Shown here in pieces: positions 15,704 to 25,022 of a stretch of 35,508 nucleotides of DNA. Under the pieces are notes generated by a model. It had not been told where the DNA came from and did no database searches. It saw only the letters and a program-made list of their open reading frames with translations. The first letter of the stretch is position 1, and every line of letters starts with the position of its first letter. Both the position numbers and the translations under genes were made by a program. The stretch is from an uncultured Monoglobus sp. GTDB lineage: Bacteria > Bacillota > Clostridia > Monoglobales > Monoglobaceae. The stretch lies in NCBI GenBank assembly GCA_947628795.1, contig CANRBF010000018.1:1-35508 (forward strand). The letters are read 5' to 3'.

Positions 15704-15834
15704 GCCTCCTCCCGGGAGGAGGTGGATTTTCGCCTTTGGCGAAAAGACGGAGGTGGGAACGTAGGGATTAGTGATTAGCGAATAGGATCCTCCCTCAGTC
15801 GCCTTACGGCGACAGCTCCCCCGAGGGGGCGCCT
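15704..15834 (+). repeat. Composite intergenic repeat: palindromic module A, TAG heptads, palindromic module B
   Basis: Module A (15704-15758) contains the palindrome CCTCCTCCCGGGAGGAGG and the stem TTTTCGCC/GGCGAAAA. Heptads TAGGGAT, TAGTGAT, TAGCGAA, TAGG follow at 15762-15786. Module B (about 15790-15834) contains TCGCC/GGCGA and CCCCC/GGGGG stems. The same modules recur at 18453-18695, 29392-29655 and, in relatives, 29660-29745 and 35418-35508. No coding potential is seen. Confidence 0.85.
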
Positions 15835-15847
15835 ATTTAATGCCTTT

Positions 15848-17533
15848 TTATCCCATCGTGCTTTTCAAATTTTCGGCCTGGGCGAGCATTTCGGCGGCGG
15901 CGCGCCTTGTGGTGTCGGTCACCGAGACTCCGCCGATTATGCGGCTCAGCTCGTTCTCGCGCTCGCTCTCGCCGAGCAGGCGCACCTTGGTGGTGGTCTC
16001 GCTGTCGCTGCTGCTCTTTTCTATCAGATAGTGGCTGTCGCCCATCGAGGCGATCTGCGCCAGGTGAGTTATGCACAGCACCTGCTTTTCGCGCGAGATC
16101 TTGCATATTTTTTCCGAAATGCGCTGCGCGGCTCTGCCGCTGACTCCGGTGTCTATCTCGTCGAATATCAGCGTGTCCACAATGTCGCCCTTTGACAGCA
16201 CCGATTTTATCGCCAGCATTATGCGCGACATCTCGCCGCCCGAGGCGATCTTGCTCAGGGGCTTCAGGTCCTCGCCGGGGTTGGTGGAGATCAGAAATTC
16301 TATACTGTCGCCGCCGTTTATCGTGAAGTCGGAGGGCTTTATGTCCACCGCGAACACCACGCGGCCCATGTCAAGCTCCGACAGCTCTTTCATTATCATT
16401 TGCGAAAGCCGCACAGCCGCCTCGCGTCTGCTCTCGGTCAGAACATCGGCCGCGCGCTCGGTCGCTTCTTTGGCGGTCTCGATCCGGACCCGCATTTCCT
16501 CAAGGCGGTTTTCGAGATCCTCTATTGTCTCAAGCTCTTTTCGGCAGCTCTCGCCGTAGGCGATTATCTCGGGCACGTCGGCGCAGCCGAATTTGCGCTT
16601 CATGTCCGAGATCAGCGCCAGGCGCTCCTGCACCGCGTCGATCTCGCCGGGCTCGAATTCAGCGTGGTCTATATAGGATTTAAGCTCCCGCGTCACGTCG
16701 TCGATGTCCGCAACCGCGGAGTTGACGGTCTCGCTGTATTCTCTCAAACGCTCGTCGTGCTCGGCCGCGTCCTCAAGCGCCCGACCCGCGTCGATCAGCA
16801 TATCGTAGGCCGATGACGCGTTCTCGTCGCCGTAGAGATTGCTGTACGCCTCGTACACGCCGCTAAGTATTTTTTCCGCGTTTTCAAGGAACTCAAACCG
16901 CGCGTTCAGCTCGTCCTCCTCATCGGGCCTGAGAGCCGCCGCCTCTATCTCGCTCACGCGGAATTTCAGCATTTCGACCCGATGCTCCTTGTCGGTCTCG
17001 GCTCGGGTCAGCTCGTCGTATTCCTCGGTCAGGTCGGTGTATTTGATGAATTTTTCGGCGTAGGCCTTGCGCTCAGCGGCGTTGTCCGCGAACTCGTCCA
17101 CGAATCCGCGGTGCTTTGACGGCACCAGCAGCGCCTGATTGTCAAGCTGGCCGTGGATTGTGAGCAGCAGCTCGCCGATTTCCCGCGCCACCGACAGCGG
17201 TATGACCCGCCCGTTGACGCGGCAGGTGCTTTTTCCCGCCGCGGTGATCTTGCGCGACAGGATGATCAGCCCGTCCTCGGTCTCGATCTCAAGCTCGGCC
17301 AGCTTTTCCTCAGCCTCGCCGCTCACCTCAAACACCGCCTGGGCGAACGCGTGGTCCGCGCCGCTGCGGATCAGGTCCTTGGCCGTCCTGCCGCCCAGCG
17401 CCATGTTTATCGAATCGATCAGGATCGACTTTCCCGCGCCGGTCTCGCCTGTCATAACGTTAAAGCCGGGGCCGAATTCTATATTCACCCGCTCGATTAT
17501 CGCCACGTTTTTTATCTCAAGTTCAGTCAGCAT
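15848..17533 (-). CDS. recN: DNA repair protein RecN
   Basis: A 561-residue SMC-like ATPase acting early in double-strand-break repair. Walker A is GETGAGKSILIDSI (about residues 30-43); the central ~350 residues are largely coiled coil; the ABC signature lies in ASGGEMSRIMLAIKS and Walker B in TLIFDEIDTGVSG. Full family length. It follows nadK in the common Firmicutes dxs-tlyA-nadK-argR-recN order, but argR is missing between nadK and recN here. GAGGTGAG precedes the ATG. Confidence 0.96.
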   Translation of the reverse strand: MLTELEIKNVAIIERVNIEFGPGFNVMTGETGAGKSILIDSINMALGGRTAKDLIRSGADHAFAQAVFEVSGEAEEKLAELEIETEDGLIILSRKITAAGKSTCRVNGRVIPLSVAREIGELLLTIHGQLDNQALLVPSKHRGFVDEFADNAAERKAYAEKFIKYTDLTEEYDELTRAETDKEHRVEMLKFRVSEIEAAALRPDEEDELNARFEFLENAEKILSGVYEAYSNLYGDENASSAYDMLIDAGRALEDAAEHDERLREYSETVNSAVADIDDVTRELKSYIDHAEFEPGEIDAVQERLALISDMKRKFGCADVPEIIAYGESCRKELETIEDLENRLEEMRVRIETAKEATERAADVLTESRREAAVRLSQMIMKELSELDMGRVVFAVDIKPSDFTINGGDSIEFLISTNPGEDLKPLSKIASGGEMSRIMLAIKSVLSKGDIVDTLIFDEIDTGVSGRAAQRISEKICKISREKQVLCITHLAQIASMGDSHYLIEKSSSDSETTTKVRLLGESERENELSRIIGGVSVTDTTRRAAAEMLAQAENLKSTMG

Positions 17534-17560
17534 GTTCTCACCTCAATTTAAGAGTTCCGC

Positions 17561-18433
17561 TCAGTCCGAAAGCTTGTCTCTCAGCACGTCGAAGAAGGTC
17601 GTGTCGTTGAGCTTCACCAGAGCGGTGCTGTATTTCGATTTTTTTATCCTCACGCGCTCGCTGTCGCCGCGCAGCTTGTATATCATCTTTCCGTCGGCGC
17701 GGACCACGGCGGCGCATCTGTAGGGCTCGCGGTGGGTCAGCTCTATCACCCGGTCCGCGGGGATCACCGCCGAGCGCGCCTTGAGCGTGTGGGGGCAGAT
17801 GGGGGTTATTATCATTCCGTCGACCTCGGGGTGCATGACAGCGCCGCCCGCAGACAGGGAATAAGCTGTCGAGCCCACAGCGGTGGCGACGATCATGCCG
17901 TCCGCGGCGTACTCGCTCATCTCCGTGCCGTCGACCTTGACCTCGATCGTCACCATTTTGTAGTCCTCGCCGCTTATGATAAGATCGTTGAGAGCCTTCT
18001 GCCGCTCAAGTATCTCGCCGTCCGCGCCGATTATCTCGATATCCAGCATCATGCAGTTGTCAACGCCGCACTTTCCGGCCAGCACATCGTCAAGGGGCGC
18101 GTAGCTGCCCTTCTCGATGCGCGCCAGAAATCCCAGATGGCCCATGTTGACGCCCACGATGGGCAGCTCGTAAGCCGCGGCGTCCACCGCGGCCTCTATG
18201 ATCGTGCCGTCGCCGCCCAGAGCGATCAAAAGCTCTGCGCCCGAGAACACCGATTCGCGGTCGGTGAACGCTGCGCGCACGCCCTCGCTTCGGCAGAACG
18301 CCTCAAGATAGGGCGCGAATTTGTTTTCGATCAGCAGCTCGCAGTCGAATTTTTTCAGGTATTTTATGAGATTTATCGTCTCTTTGCAGTTTTTGTCTTT
18401 TAAAATATTAGGCACCAGCGCGATGGTTTTCAT
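17561..18433 (-). CDS. nadK: NAD kinase
   Basis: A 290-residue cytosolic enzyme making NADP from NAD and ATP. The family motif GGDGTIIEA lies at residues 73-81, followed by GVNMGHLGFLA and the TAYSLSAGG glycine-rich segment. Ribosome site AAGGAAG is close to the ATG. Gap to recN is 27 bases, so the two are probably co-transcribed. Upstream it is separated from tlyA by a 253-base repeat cassette, which may have split an ancestral operon. Confidence 0.95.
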   Translation of the reverse strand: MKTIALVPNILKDKNCKETINLIKYLKKFDCELLIENKFAPYLEAFCRSEGVRAAFTDRESVFSGAELLIALGGDGTIIEAAVDAAAYELPIVGVNMGHLGFLARIEKGSYAPLDDVLAGKCGVDNCMMLDIEIIGADGEILERQKALNDLIISGEDYKMVTIEVKVDGTEMSEYAADGMIVATAVGSTAYSLSAGGAVMHPEVDGMIITPICPHTLKARSAVIPADRVIELTHREPYRCAAVVRADGKMIYKLRGDSERVRIKKSKYSTALVKLNDTTFFDVLRDKLSD

Positions 18434-18452
18434 TTGTTACACTTCCTTAACG

Positions 18453-18695
18453 TAGTGATTAGTGATTAGCGAATAGCGATTAGGATCCCCCCCTCAGTCG
18501 GGCTTTGCCCGACAGCATTAAGGAAGCTCTTGGTCAAAATTGTAAACAATTTTGAAAGATAGCTTTGAACCCGCAAGCAAGCTTGCTGATTATCCCCGAG
18601 GGGGAGCCTATTTAAATGCCTCCTCCCGGGAGGAGGTGTCAGGCGTAAGCCTGACGGAGGTGGGCCTAGTCCCTAGATCCTATTCCCTAGTCCCT
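18453..18695. repeat. Composite intergenic repeat cassette between tlyA and nadK
   Basis: From left: plus-orientation heptads (18453-18484), module B interrupted by a ~76-base insertion, the CCCGGG-centred module A variant (18617-18664), and minus-orientation heptads (18666-18695) whose last units form the end of tlyA. The two heptad tracts point toward each other, so the cassette is framed by inverted heptads. Confidence 0.82.
18517..18592. repeat. ~76-bp element nested inside a module-B repeat
   Basis: In intact copies GACAGC runs straight into TCCCCCGAGGGGG. Here ~76 unrelated, AT-rich bases sit between the halves. The insert contains a perfect stem TCAAAATTGT/ACAATTTTGA extended by AAGCT/AGCTT, and a second hairpin GCAAGC/GCTTGC. 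There is no ORF. It looks like a small mobile or MITE-like element, but I see only this one copy and no clear target duplication. Confidence 0.55.
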
Positions 18696-19490
18696 ACGAT
18701 GCGATTCCTCTACTGTTTTTTGTATGTCTATGCTTATGTCGGGTGTCGGGTCGGCGGGGCGGGGCTTTCTGATGTGCATCAGGTACTCGATGTTGCCCTC
18801 GGGGCCTTTTATCGGCGAATAGTCGAGGCCGAGCACCTCGAACCCGTTTTCGGCCGCGATGTTCAGCGCTTTTTCGATCACCTCGATATGCACGCTTTTG
18901 TCGCGCACGACGCCTTTTTTGCCCACCTTTTCGCGCCCCGCCTCGAACTGGGGCTTTATCAGGCACACGCCCTCGCCGCCCTCTTTGAGCAGCTTAAACG
19001 CGGGCGGCAGTATCAGCGCCAGCGATATGAACGACACGTCTACCGAGAAAAAGTCTATCGGCTCGGGCACCTGCTCGCTCGTCACGTACCTGAAATTGGT
19101 ACGCTCAAGGTTCACGACCCTCTCGTCCTGCCTGAGCTTCCACGCCAGCTGTCCGTACCCCACGTCGATCGCGTACACCCGCGCGGCTCCGTTTTTCAGC
19201 ATACAGTCGGTGAAGCCGCCGGTCGACGCGCCCACGTCCATGCAGATTTTTTTGTCAAGGCTCACGGGAAAGACCTTCATCGCCTTTTCAAGCTTCAGGC
19301 CGCCGCGGCTGACATAGCGCTGCGAGCCGCCGCGTATCTCGATCTTCTCGCCGCCCTTTACCTGCTGCCCCGCCTTCATTGCCTTTTGGTTGTCTATATA
19401 CACGCAGCCCGCCATTATGACCGACTGCGCCTTGCTCCTTGTCTCTATATATCCGTTGTTTACCAGATAGTTGTCAAGTCTCTCGCTCAT
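18687..19490 (-). CDS. tlyA: TlyA-family rRNA 2'-O-methyltransferase
   Basis: A 267-residue protein with an N-terminal S4 RNA-binding domain (RLDNYLVNNGYIETRSKAQ) and an FtsJ/RrmJ-type methyltransferase domain: SAM motif MDVGASTGGFTDCML, then AIDVGYGQLAW. TlyA enzymes methylate 16S and 23S rRNA cytidines; the old name hemolysin A is misleading. It overlaps dxs by ATGA. The last codons and the TAG stop fall within a heptad repeat (CGT AGG GAC TAG), so its C-terminus was set by the repeat. Confidence 0.93.
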   Translation of the reverse strand: MSERLDNYLVNNGYIETRSKAQSVIMAGCVYIDNQKAMKAGQQVKGGEKIEIRGGSQRYVSRGGLKLEKAMKVFPVSLDKKICMDVGASTGGFTDCMLKNGAARVYAIDVGYGQLAWKLRQDERVVNLERTNFRYVTSEQVPEPIDFFSVDVSFISLALILPPAFKLLKEGGEGVCLIKPQFEAGREKVGKKGVVRDKSVHIEVIEKALNIAAENGFEVLGLDYSPIKGPEGNIEYLMHIRKPRPADPTPDISIDIQKTVEESHRRD

Positions 19491-21376
19491 ATTTTAACTT
19501 CCGCTCCGCTTTTCAGGTGTTGTTTTATTTTCTCGGCGATCTTTTCGGCCGAGAGTCCGTATTTGTCCTCAAGCTCGCTTATCCTGCCCTGACATATCGG
19601 CTCGTCGGGATAGGCGCATTTGAGCGCCCTCATGCCGAGGGCTTCCTCAAGTATCATGCCGAATCCGCCGCTTAAAACGTTGTTCTCGACCGAAACGATG
19701 AGATTTGCCCGTCTCGCCGCGTCCTCGATCGGGCGCTTGTCAAACGGCTTTATCGAGACCGCGTCGGCCACGGCCGCGGAATACCCCGAATCTTCAAGGA
19801 TACGCGCCGCCTCGACCGCGTTTTTGAGCATAACGCCCGCCGACACTATCAAAACGTCGGGCCGCTCGCGGTCGATTATCATTCTCGGCCGCGGACGGGT
19901 ATTTTCGGAAAGACGCGGCACCTCGGCGCCTATGTCCGCCTCGCTCTGCGCCGCTCCTCTGGGGTAGCGCACCGCCCCGGGCCTTCCGCTGTTTATAAGA
20001 TATTTGAGCATCGGCTCAAGATCGTCGGCGATCGCGGGGGAGAGTATCGTCATTCCGGGCATGTGCGACAGATATGATATGTCATAAACGCCCTGATGGG
20101 TCTCCCCGTCTCCGCCCACCGGACCCGAGCGGTCGACCGCCAGCACGACCGGCAGCTTCTGGAGCGCGACGTCGTGCAGCAGCTGGTCGTATGCCCTCTG
20201 CAAAAACGTGGAATACACCGCGAAAACCGGCCTCATTCCGCCTCTCGCCAGGCCCGCCGAAAAGGTGACGGCGTGCTGCTCGGCTATTCCCACGTCGAAA
20301 AATCGCTCGTGGTATTTTTTCGCGAAATTCTTAAGCCCGGTTCCGTCGGGCATCGCCGCTGTGACGGCGGCGATGCTCTTGTCGCTCTCTGCGAATTTGC
20401 ACAGCGTTCTGCCGAAAAGGCTTGACCAGCTCTCGCCGCCCGCGCCCTTGTGCAGCTTTCCGCTTTTTATGTCAAAGCCGTTCACGCCGTGGTACAGGTC
20501 GGGATTGGCCTCGGCGGGCGGATAGCCCTTGCCCTTTTTGGTGCGCACATGGATAAACACCGGCTTGGTCGCGGTCTTGGCATAGTCGAACACCGCCTCA
20601 AGATGCTCTATATCATGGCCGTCCACCGGGCCCATATAGAAAAATCCCATGCTCTCAAACAGCGAGCTGCTCTCGACCATCACGTTTTTGATGTCGTTTT
20701 TAACGCGGCTCAGGCCTTTTTTGGTGGGCGCGCCCAGTATGGGAATGTTGTCGAGCGCCGACTTGACATCGCCCTTGAGCTTTAAGTATTTGCCTGCGTT
20801 TCTGAGTTTTTTCATCGCGCGGGAAAAGCCGCCCACGTTTTTTGATATCGACATGCCGTTGTCGTTATAAACTATTATCAGGTTTTCGGAATTATGCCCC
20901 GCGTGATTCAATGCCTCATAGGCCATGCCGCCCGTCATGGCGCCGTCGCCTATGACCGCTATGCTTGTCCCTTTTTCTCCTCTCAGCTCCTTGCTCTTGG
21001 CGATGCCGAAGGCCGCCGAGATCGAGGTCGAGCTGTGGCCCGTGTTGAACGCGTCGCGCTTGTCCTCCTCGTATTTGGGAAAACCGCTGAGACCGCCGAA
21101 TCTGCGCAGCGTTTTAAAATCCTCGCCTCGGCCGGTGAGGATCTTGTGGGCGTAGCTCTGGTGGCCCACGTCCCAGACTATGCTGTCTCCGCTGCCGATG
21201 TCAAACGCCCTGTGCAGCGCGACGGTCAGCTCGACCGCGCCCAGAGAAGAGGCCAGATGCCCGCCGCGGCGCGACACCGCGGAGATTATGAAATTTCTGA
21301 TCTCGGCCGAAAGTTTATTAAGCTCATCATAGCTCATGGCCTTCAAATCAGTCGAGGTATAATTCTGTTTTAACAT
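19487..21376 (-). CDS. dxs: 1-deoxy-D-xylulose-5-phosphate synthase
   Basis: A 629-residue thiamine-diphosphate enzyme that condenses pyruvate and glyceraldehyde-3-phosphate, first step of the MEP isoprenoid pathway. ThDP/Mg motif: GDGAMTGGMAYEALNHAG, later NDNGMSIS; the second half has DVGIAEQHAVTFSAGLA and DRSGPVGGDGETHQG. Family-typical length. The ribosome site before the ATG at 21376 is weak; the hydrophilic N-terminus still aligns with the family from YDELNKLSAEIRNF, so a later ATG at residue 15 is possible. Confidence 0.96.
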   Translation of the reverse strand: MLKQNYTSTDLKAMSYDELNKLSAEIRNFIISAVSRRGGHLASSLGAVELTVALHRAFDIGSGDSIVWDVGHQSYAHKILTGRGEDFKTLRRFGGLSGFPKYEEDKRDAFNTGHSSTSISAAFGIAKSKELRGEKGTSIAVIGDGAMTGGMAYEALNHAGHNSENLIIVYNDNGMSISKNVGGFSRAMKKLRNAGKYLKLKGDVKSALDNIPILGAPTKKGLSRVKNDIKNVMVESSSLFESMGFFYMGPVDGHDIEHLEAVFDYAKTATKPVFIHVRTKKGKGYPPAEANPDLYHGVNGFDIKSGKLHKGAGGESWSSLFGRTLCKFAESDKSIAAVTAAMPDGTGLKNFAKKYHERFFDVGIAEQHAVTFSAGLARGGMRPVFAVYSTFLQRAYDQLLHDVALQKLPVVLAVDRSGPVGGDGETHQGVYDISYLSHMPGMTILSPAIADDLEPMLKYLINSGRPGAVRYPRGAAQSEADIGAEVPRLSENTRPRPRMIIDRERPDVLIVSAGVMLKNAVEAARILEDSGYSAAVADAVSIKPFDKRPIEDAARRANLIVSVENNVLSGGFGMILEEALGMRALKCAYPDEPICQGRISELEDKYGLSAEKIAEKIKQHLKSGAEVKI

Positions 21377-21407
21377 AATAGCAATTTATAAATGTTCCGT
21401 AAATTTC

Positions 21408-21433
21408 GGGGGACGCGGACCTCCGCGTCCCCC
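21408..21433 (-). terminator. Strong hairpin between the VOC gene and dxs
   Basis: GGGGGACGCGGA and TCCGCGTCCCCC form a 12-bp stem separated by two bases. The leftward flank has only a weak T content, so termination efficiency is uncertain. Confidence 0.5.
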
Positions 21434-21461
21434 TCTTGAAAATCGTTTCGCGTTATCCGCC

Positions 21462-21836
21462 TTAAAGCGGCGTCACTCTGTGGATAATGTGCAGGATATT
21501 GCCGTCCGGGTCCTCGAAGTACATGGTGCCGATACCCTTGGCGCTTACCGCCGCGTCTATCAATACCTTCACTCCCGCGCCCTTCAGCTTTTCAACCATG
21601 CCGTCAAAGTCGTCTACCGAGATGGCGATGTGGCGGATGCCTATGGTCTTCATCTCGTCCTTGGCGCCCTCTATGTCGGACTTCTGGAACTCGATCATTC
21701 CGCCGTCGTCCGCCTTTAAGAAGAACGTGCCCTTGCCGTTGTCATACACAACCTTCCAGCCGAACATGTCCATGTACCAGTCTTTCAGCGCGGCTGTGTC
21801 CTTCGCGCAGATACAGATATGCTCAATACCGATCAT
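21462..21836 (-). CDS. VOC-fold (glyoxalase/bleomycin-resistance superfamily) protein
   Basis: A 124-residue protein with two beta-alpha-beta-beta-beta modules. Likely metal ligands are His5 (IEHICI), Glu49 (MIEFQ) and His70 (IRHIAI); the usual fourth Glu after DPDGN is replaced by a His-rich DGNILHIIHR. Lactoylglutathione-lyase-like activity is possible, but substrate cannot be told from sequence. GGAGG lies 8 bases before the ATG. It follows the his genes by 42 bases in the same direction and may be co-transcribed. Confidence 0.8.
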   Translation of the reverse strand: MIGIEHICICAKDTAALKDWYMDMFGWKVVYDNGKGTFFLKADDGGMIEFQKSDIEGAKDEMKTIGIRHIAISVDDFDGMVEKLKGAGVKVLIDAAVSAKGIGTMYFEDPDGNILHIIHRVTPL

Positions 21837-21878
21837 TTTTCATTCCTCCTAATTAAATTAATAAATAAAATTTTTATA

Positions 21879-23267
21879 TTATTTGTATCTTTTTTGCAGC
21901 TCAACAAATATGTCGTCCCAGGTGAGACCCTGCTCCACCAGCACCACCGACAGGTGGTACAGCAGGTCGGCCGTCTCGTACTGCACCTCGGACTTCACGT
22001 AATTCTTCGACGCGATAATGACCTCCGAGGCCTCCTCGCCGACTTTTTTGAGCATCTTGTCTATGCCCTTGTCGAACAGATAGTTGGTGTAGGAGCCCTT
22101 TTTGGGGTGGTTCACGCGGTCGACTATGACGTTATAAACATCATAAAGTATGCCCGGCTTTGCCGCGGTGCCCGTGGGGATCTCTTCGAGTTTGCCGTCC
22201 TTGACCCTGCGGTAGAAGCAGGAATGGTTGTTGGTGTGGCAGGCGTTTCCGGTCTGCTTTACTTTAAGCACGATCGCGTCTTGGTCGCAGTCGACGTACA
22301 TCTCGACCACGTCCTGAAAATTCCCGCTGGTCGCGCCCTTTTCCCAAAGCTGCTGTCTGCTGCGGCTGAAGTAGGTGGCGTGGCCGGTCTTTATCGTCTC
22401 CCTTATGCTGTCGGCGTTCATGTAGGCCAGCATAAGCACCTCGCCGCTAACGCTGTCCTGAGCCACGGCCGGGATCAGTCCGTCCTTGTCAAACTTTAAG
22501 TCCTTTATAAAATCCGCTTTAATGATGTCCATATGTTTCACGTCCTTTTCTGTATTTTCGGCCTCGGCCAGCGCGCGGCTGAGGTCTATGTCCTTTGTGT
22601 AAAGCGCCTTGCCTATTATCGCGCCCTCAACGCCTGTCTTTTTGAGAGCGGCCACATCCTCGATCTTCGAGACCCCGCCCGACGCCACAACGTCTATGTC
22701 CACGGCGTTTACCATTTCCTCCATGGCCTTGAGGTTGGGGCCGCTCAGCATTCCGTCGGTGGCTATGTCGGTGTATATTATGGTCTTTACTCCGGCGCGC
22801 TCCATCTCTTTGGCGAACTCCGCCGCGTCGGCCGAGCTGACTTCCTCCCAGCCGCTGACCGCGACCTTGCCGTCCTTGGCGTCTATCCCAACCGCCACGC
22901 GATCGCCGTATTTTTGAGCCGCGGCGCGGGCGAACGCGGGATTTCTGAGCGCCGCCGTGCCCAGGATAACTCTGCGCACTCCGGCCTCGAGATAGCGGTC
23001 GACCGCGGTCATGTCGCGTATTCCGCCGCCCACCTCGATCTTCGCCGAAACCGACTTGGCGATTTTTGAGATCAGGTCAAAATTCGGCATGTCTCCCGAG
23101 CGGGCGCCGTCCAGATCGACTATGTGTATAAATTTGGCGCCGAGGCGTTCCCACTCTTTGGCGACCGCGACCGGGTCGTCTCCGAACACGGTCTTTTGCG
23201 AATAGTCGCCCATCTTGAGGCGCACGCACTTTCCGTCTATTATGTCAATGGCGGGATAAATCGTCAC
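21879..23267 (-). CDS. Trifunctional HisA-HisI-HisE fusion
   Basis: A 462-residue histidine-biosynthesis fusion. Residues 1-~240 are HisA, the ProFAR isomerase barrel, with catalytic Asp8 (PAIDIIDG) and Asp129 (GIDAKDG) and a phosphate loop [11 protein letters not shown]. Residues ~246-360 are HisI (phosphoribosyl-AMP cyclohydrolase) with metal Cys327, Cys343 and Cys350 ([14 protein letters not shown]). Residues ~370-462 are HisE (pyrophosphohydrolase) with [12 protein letters not shown]. HisI-HisE fusion is common; joining HisA in front is unusual. The GTG at 23267 overlaps the HisZG stop (GTGA). At the HisA/HisI junction an ATG (residue 246) still has AAGGA 10 bases upstream, like a relic start. 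hisF, normally between hisA and hisI, is absent. Confidence 0.93.
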   Translation of the reverse strand: MTIYPAIDIIDGKCVRLKMGDYSQKTVFGDDPVAVAKEWERLGAKFIHIVDLDGARSGDMPNFDLISKIAKSVSAKIEVGGGIRDMTAVDRYLEAGVRRVILGTAALRNPAFARAAAQKYGDRVAVGIDAKDGKVAVSGWEEVSSADAAEFAKEMERAGVKTIIYTDIATDGMLSGPNLKAMEEMVNAVDIDVVASGGVSKIEDVAALKKTGVEGAIIGKALYTKDIDLSRALAEAENTEKDVKHMDIIKADFIKDLKFDKDGLIPAVAQDSVSGEVLMLAYMNADSIRETIKTGHATYFSRSRQQLWEKGATSGNFQDVVEMYVDCDQDAIVLKVKQTGNACHTNNHSCFYRRVKDGKLEEIPTGTAAKPGILYDVYNVIVDRVNHPKKGSYTNYLFDKGIDKMLKKVGEEASEVIIASKNYVKSEVQYETADLLYHLSVVLVEQGLTWDDIFVELQKRYK

Positions 23268-24916
23268 TTCGAGATCTCCCCCTTTACCCTCAGTATGATG
23301 TCCATTATCTTGTCGCGCTTGAGCTTCATGCTGACGCGGTTGACCACCAGCCGCGCCGACAGCGCGCACACGTCTTCAAGCACCTCGAGCCCGTTTTCTT
23401 TAAGGGTCTTGCCGCTTTCCACGATATCCACGATGACTTCCGAAAGACCGACCAGCGGGCCGAGCTCCACCGAGCCGTTCAGCTTTATGATGTCGACCGT
23501 TCTGCCCTTGACCTTCTGGAAATACTCGCGGGCGATGTCGGGATATTTGCTGGCGACCCTCGTGATGTTGCGGCTGCCAAGGCTGCCCTTGAGCTCCCTC
23601 GGCCCCGCGACCGCCATTTTGCAGGCGCCGAAGCCGAGATCCAGGACCTCGTAGAGATTCTTGTCGCTCTCCAGCAGGGTGTCCTTGCCCGCGACGCCAA
23701 TATCCGCCGCGCCGTATTCCACATAGGTTGGCACGTCGGAGGCTTTTACCAGAATAAATTTTATCTTGTTTTTCTCGTCGGTGAATATGAGCTTGCGGCT
23801 CTCCTCTTTGAGCTCGCTCACGTCAAAGCCGATCTTTTCGAATATATCCACCGACAGCTCTGCCAGTCGGCCTTTGGCAAGCGCCACGGTCACGTATTCG
23901 CTGTCGCGCCGCGTGTCCTCTCCGCGCTCCTCGTCATAGAGCGTTTCGAGCACGCGCTCCACTCCGACCGCGATACCGGTGGCGGGAACGTCCCTGCCGA
24001 ATTTTTCAAGCAGGCCGTCGTATCTGCCGCCGCTGCAAACGGGAAAGCCCACGCCGTATGTAAATCCGCGGATTATTATTCCGGTGTAGTAGTCTATGTT
24101 CTGCACCATTCCCAAATCGAACGAGACGTATTTGTCAAGCCCCTTTTGGGTCAGGATATAGTATACCTCCTTAAGGTTTATCAGCGCGTCCTTCGAGCGG
24201 CGGTTCAGGCTGCGGTCGTCGATGGCCGCGTCCACTATCTCGATGCCGCCGAACATGGTCGAAAGCGCCGCGAACCTCTGCCGCATGTCGCCGTCAACGC
24301 CCATCTCGCTCAGGTCATTTTCCACCGCGATAAAATCCTTGTCGTTGATGTGGCGGCGCAGAATGTCGCTCTCGCTGTCCGAAAGCCCCGCCTGCTCCAC
24401 CAGACCCTTGAAAAACTCCACCTGTCCCAGGTCGATCTGGAAATTTTTTATCCCCGATTCCCCGAGGGTCTTTATCGCTATCTCGATGACCTCCGCGTCG
24501 GCCGAGGGGCTCTTGTCGCCTATCAGCTCAACGCCCGTCTGGGTGAACTCCCTCTGGCGCGCGCGGCTGAAATTCTCCTCGTTGCGAAACGCGCTGCCGA
24601 GATACGACACGCGTATCGGGAAGTCCTCTTTTTTGGCCTTGGTGGCTATCATTCTCGCCACCGAGGTGGTTATGTCGGGGCGGAGCGCCAGCATGCGGCC
24701 GTTGGTGTCGAAAAACTTGAACATGTGCTCCGCCTGGGTCGGCGTCGTCACGTTGTACACGTCAAAATATTCAAAGGTGGGCGTACGCACGGGTCTGTAT
24801 CCGAACGAGCCGAACACCTCCATCGCCTTGTTCTCTATCCGAAGTTTCAGCTCACACTCGTCGCACAGCACATCCGCCAGTCCGGTGGGAGTGTGGGTAA
24901 TCCTTCCTTTGTTCAA
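23264..24916 (-). CDS. HisZ-HisG fusion: ATP phosphoribosyltransferase regulatory and catalytic units
   Basis: A 550-residue protein catalysing and regulating the first step of histidine synthesis. Residues 1-~330 are HisZ, a class II aminoacyl-tRNA-synthetase-like fold ([12 protein letters not shown], then [10 protein letters not shown], then [14 protein letters not shown]). Residues 341-550 are short-form HisG ([11 protein letters not shown], then [16 protein letters not shown], then [23 protein letters not shown]). Short HisG enzymes need HisZ as a separate partner; here both are in one chain with a short charged linker and no start codon at the junction. The start is the TTG at 24916, with GGAG 8 bases upstream; the frame is open further upstream but without a ribosome site. 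Confidence 0.93.
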   Translation of the reverse strand: MNKGRITHTPTGLADVLCDECELKLRIENKAMEVFGSFGYRPVRTPTFEYFDVYNVTTPTQAEHMFKFFDTNGRMLALRPDITTSVARMIATKAKKEDFPIRVSYLGSAFRNEENFSRARQREFTQTGVELIGDKSPSADAEVIEIAIKTLGESGIKNFQIDLGQVEFFKGLVEQAGLSDSESDILRRHINDKDFIAVENDLSEMGVDGDMRQRFAALSTMFGGIEIVDAAIDDRSLNRRSKDALINLKEVYYILTQKGLDKYVSFDLGMVQNIDYYTGIIIRGFTYGVGFPVCSGGRYDGLLEKFGRDVPATGIAVGVERVLETLYDEERGEDTRRDSEYVTVALAKGRLAELSVDIFEKIGFDVSELKEESRKLIFTDEKNKIKFILVKASDVPTYVEYGAADIGVAGKDTLLESDKNLYEVLDLGFGACKMAVAGPRELKGSLGSRNITRVASKYPDIAREYFQKVKGRTVDIIKLNGSVELGPLVGLSEVIVDIVESGKTLKENGLEVLEDVCALSARLVVNRVSMKLKRDKIMDIILRVKGEISK

Positions 24917-24970
24917 ATGTATCACTCCAAAAAAATATTGCTTGCGGAAACAAAGTTTCCCAATAGAAAT

Positions 24971-25000
24971 ATTATAACACTTATTAGGCGCGTAAGTCAA
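24971..25000 (-). promoter_or_regulatory. Sigma-A promoter of the his operon
   Basis: Read leftward: TTGACT (24995-25000), 18 bp, TATAAT (24971-24976). The short leader contains the hairpin GGAAAC/GTTTCC just before the ribosome site. No T-box or histidine-rich leader peptide is seen. Confidence 0.8.
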
Positions 25001-25022
25001 TACATTATTTAAAATAAGCCGA

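Noticed and set aside
18552..19592. 346-codon plus-strand frame
   Set aside because: Antisense to tlyA and crossing the repeat cassette; translation is low complexity.
24917..24970. T-box or His leader-peptide attenuator before the his operon
   Set aside because: The leader is only ~48 bases, with a short hairpin, no T-box motif and no run of His codons.
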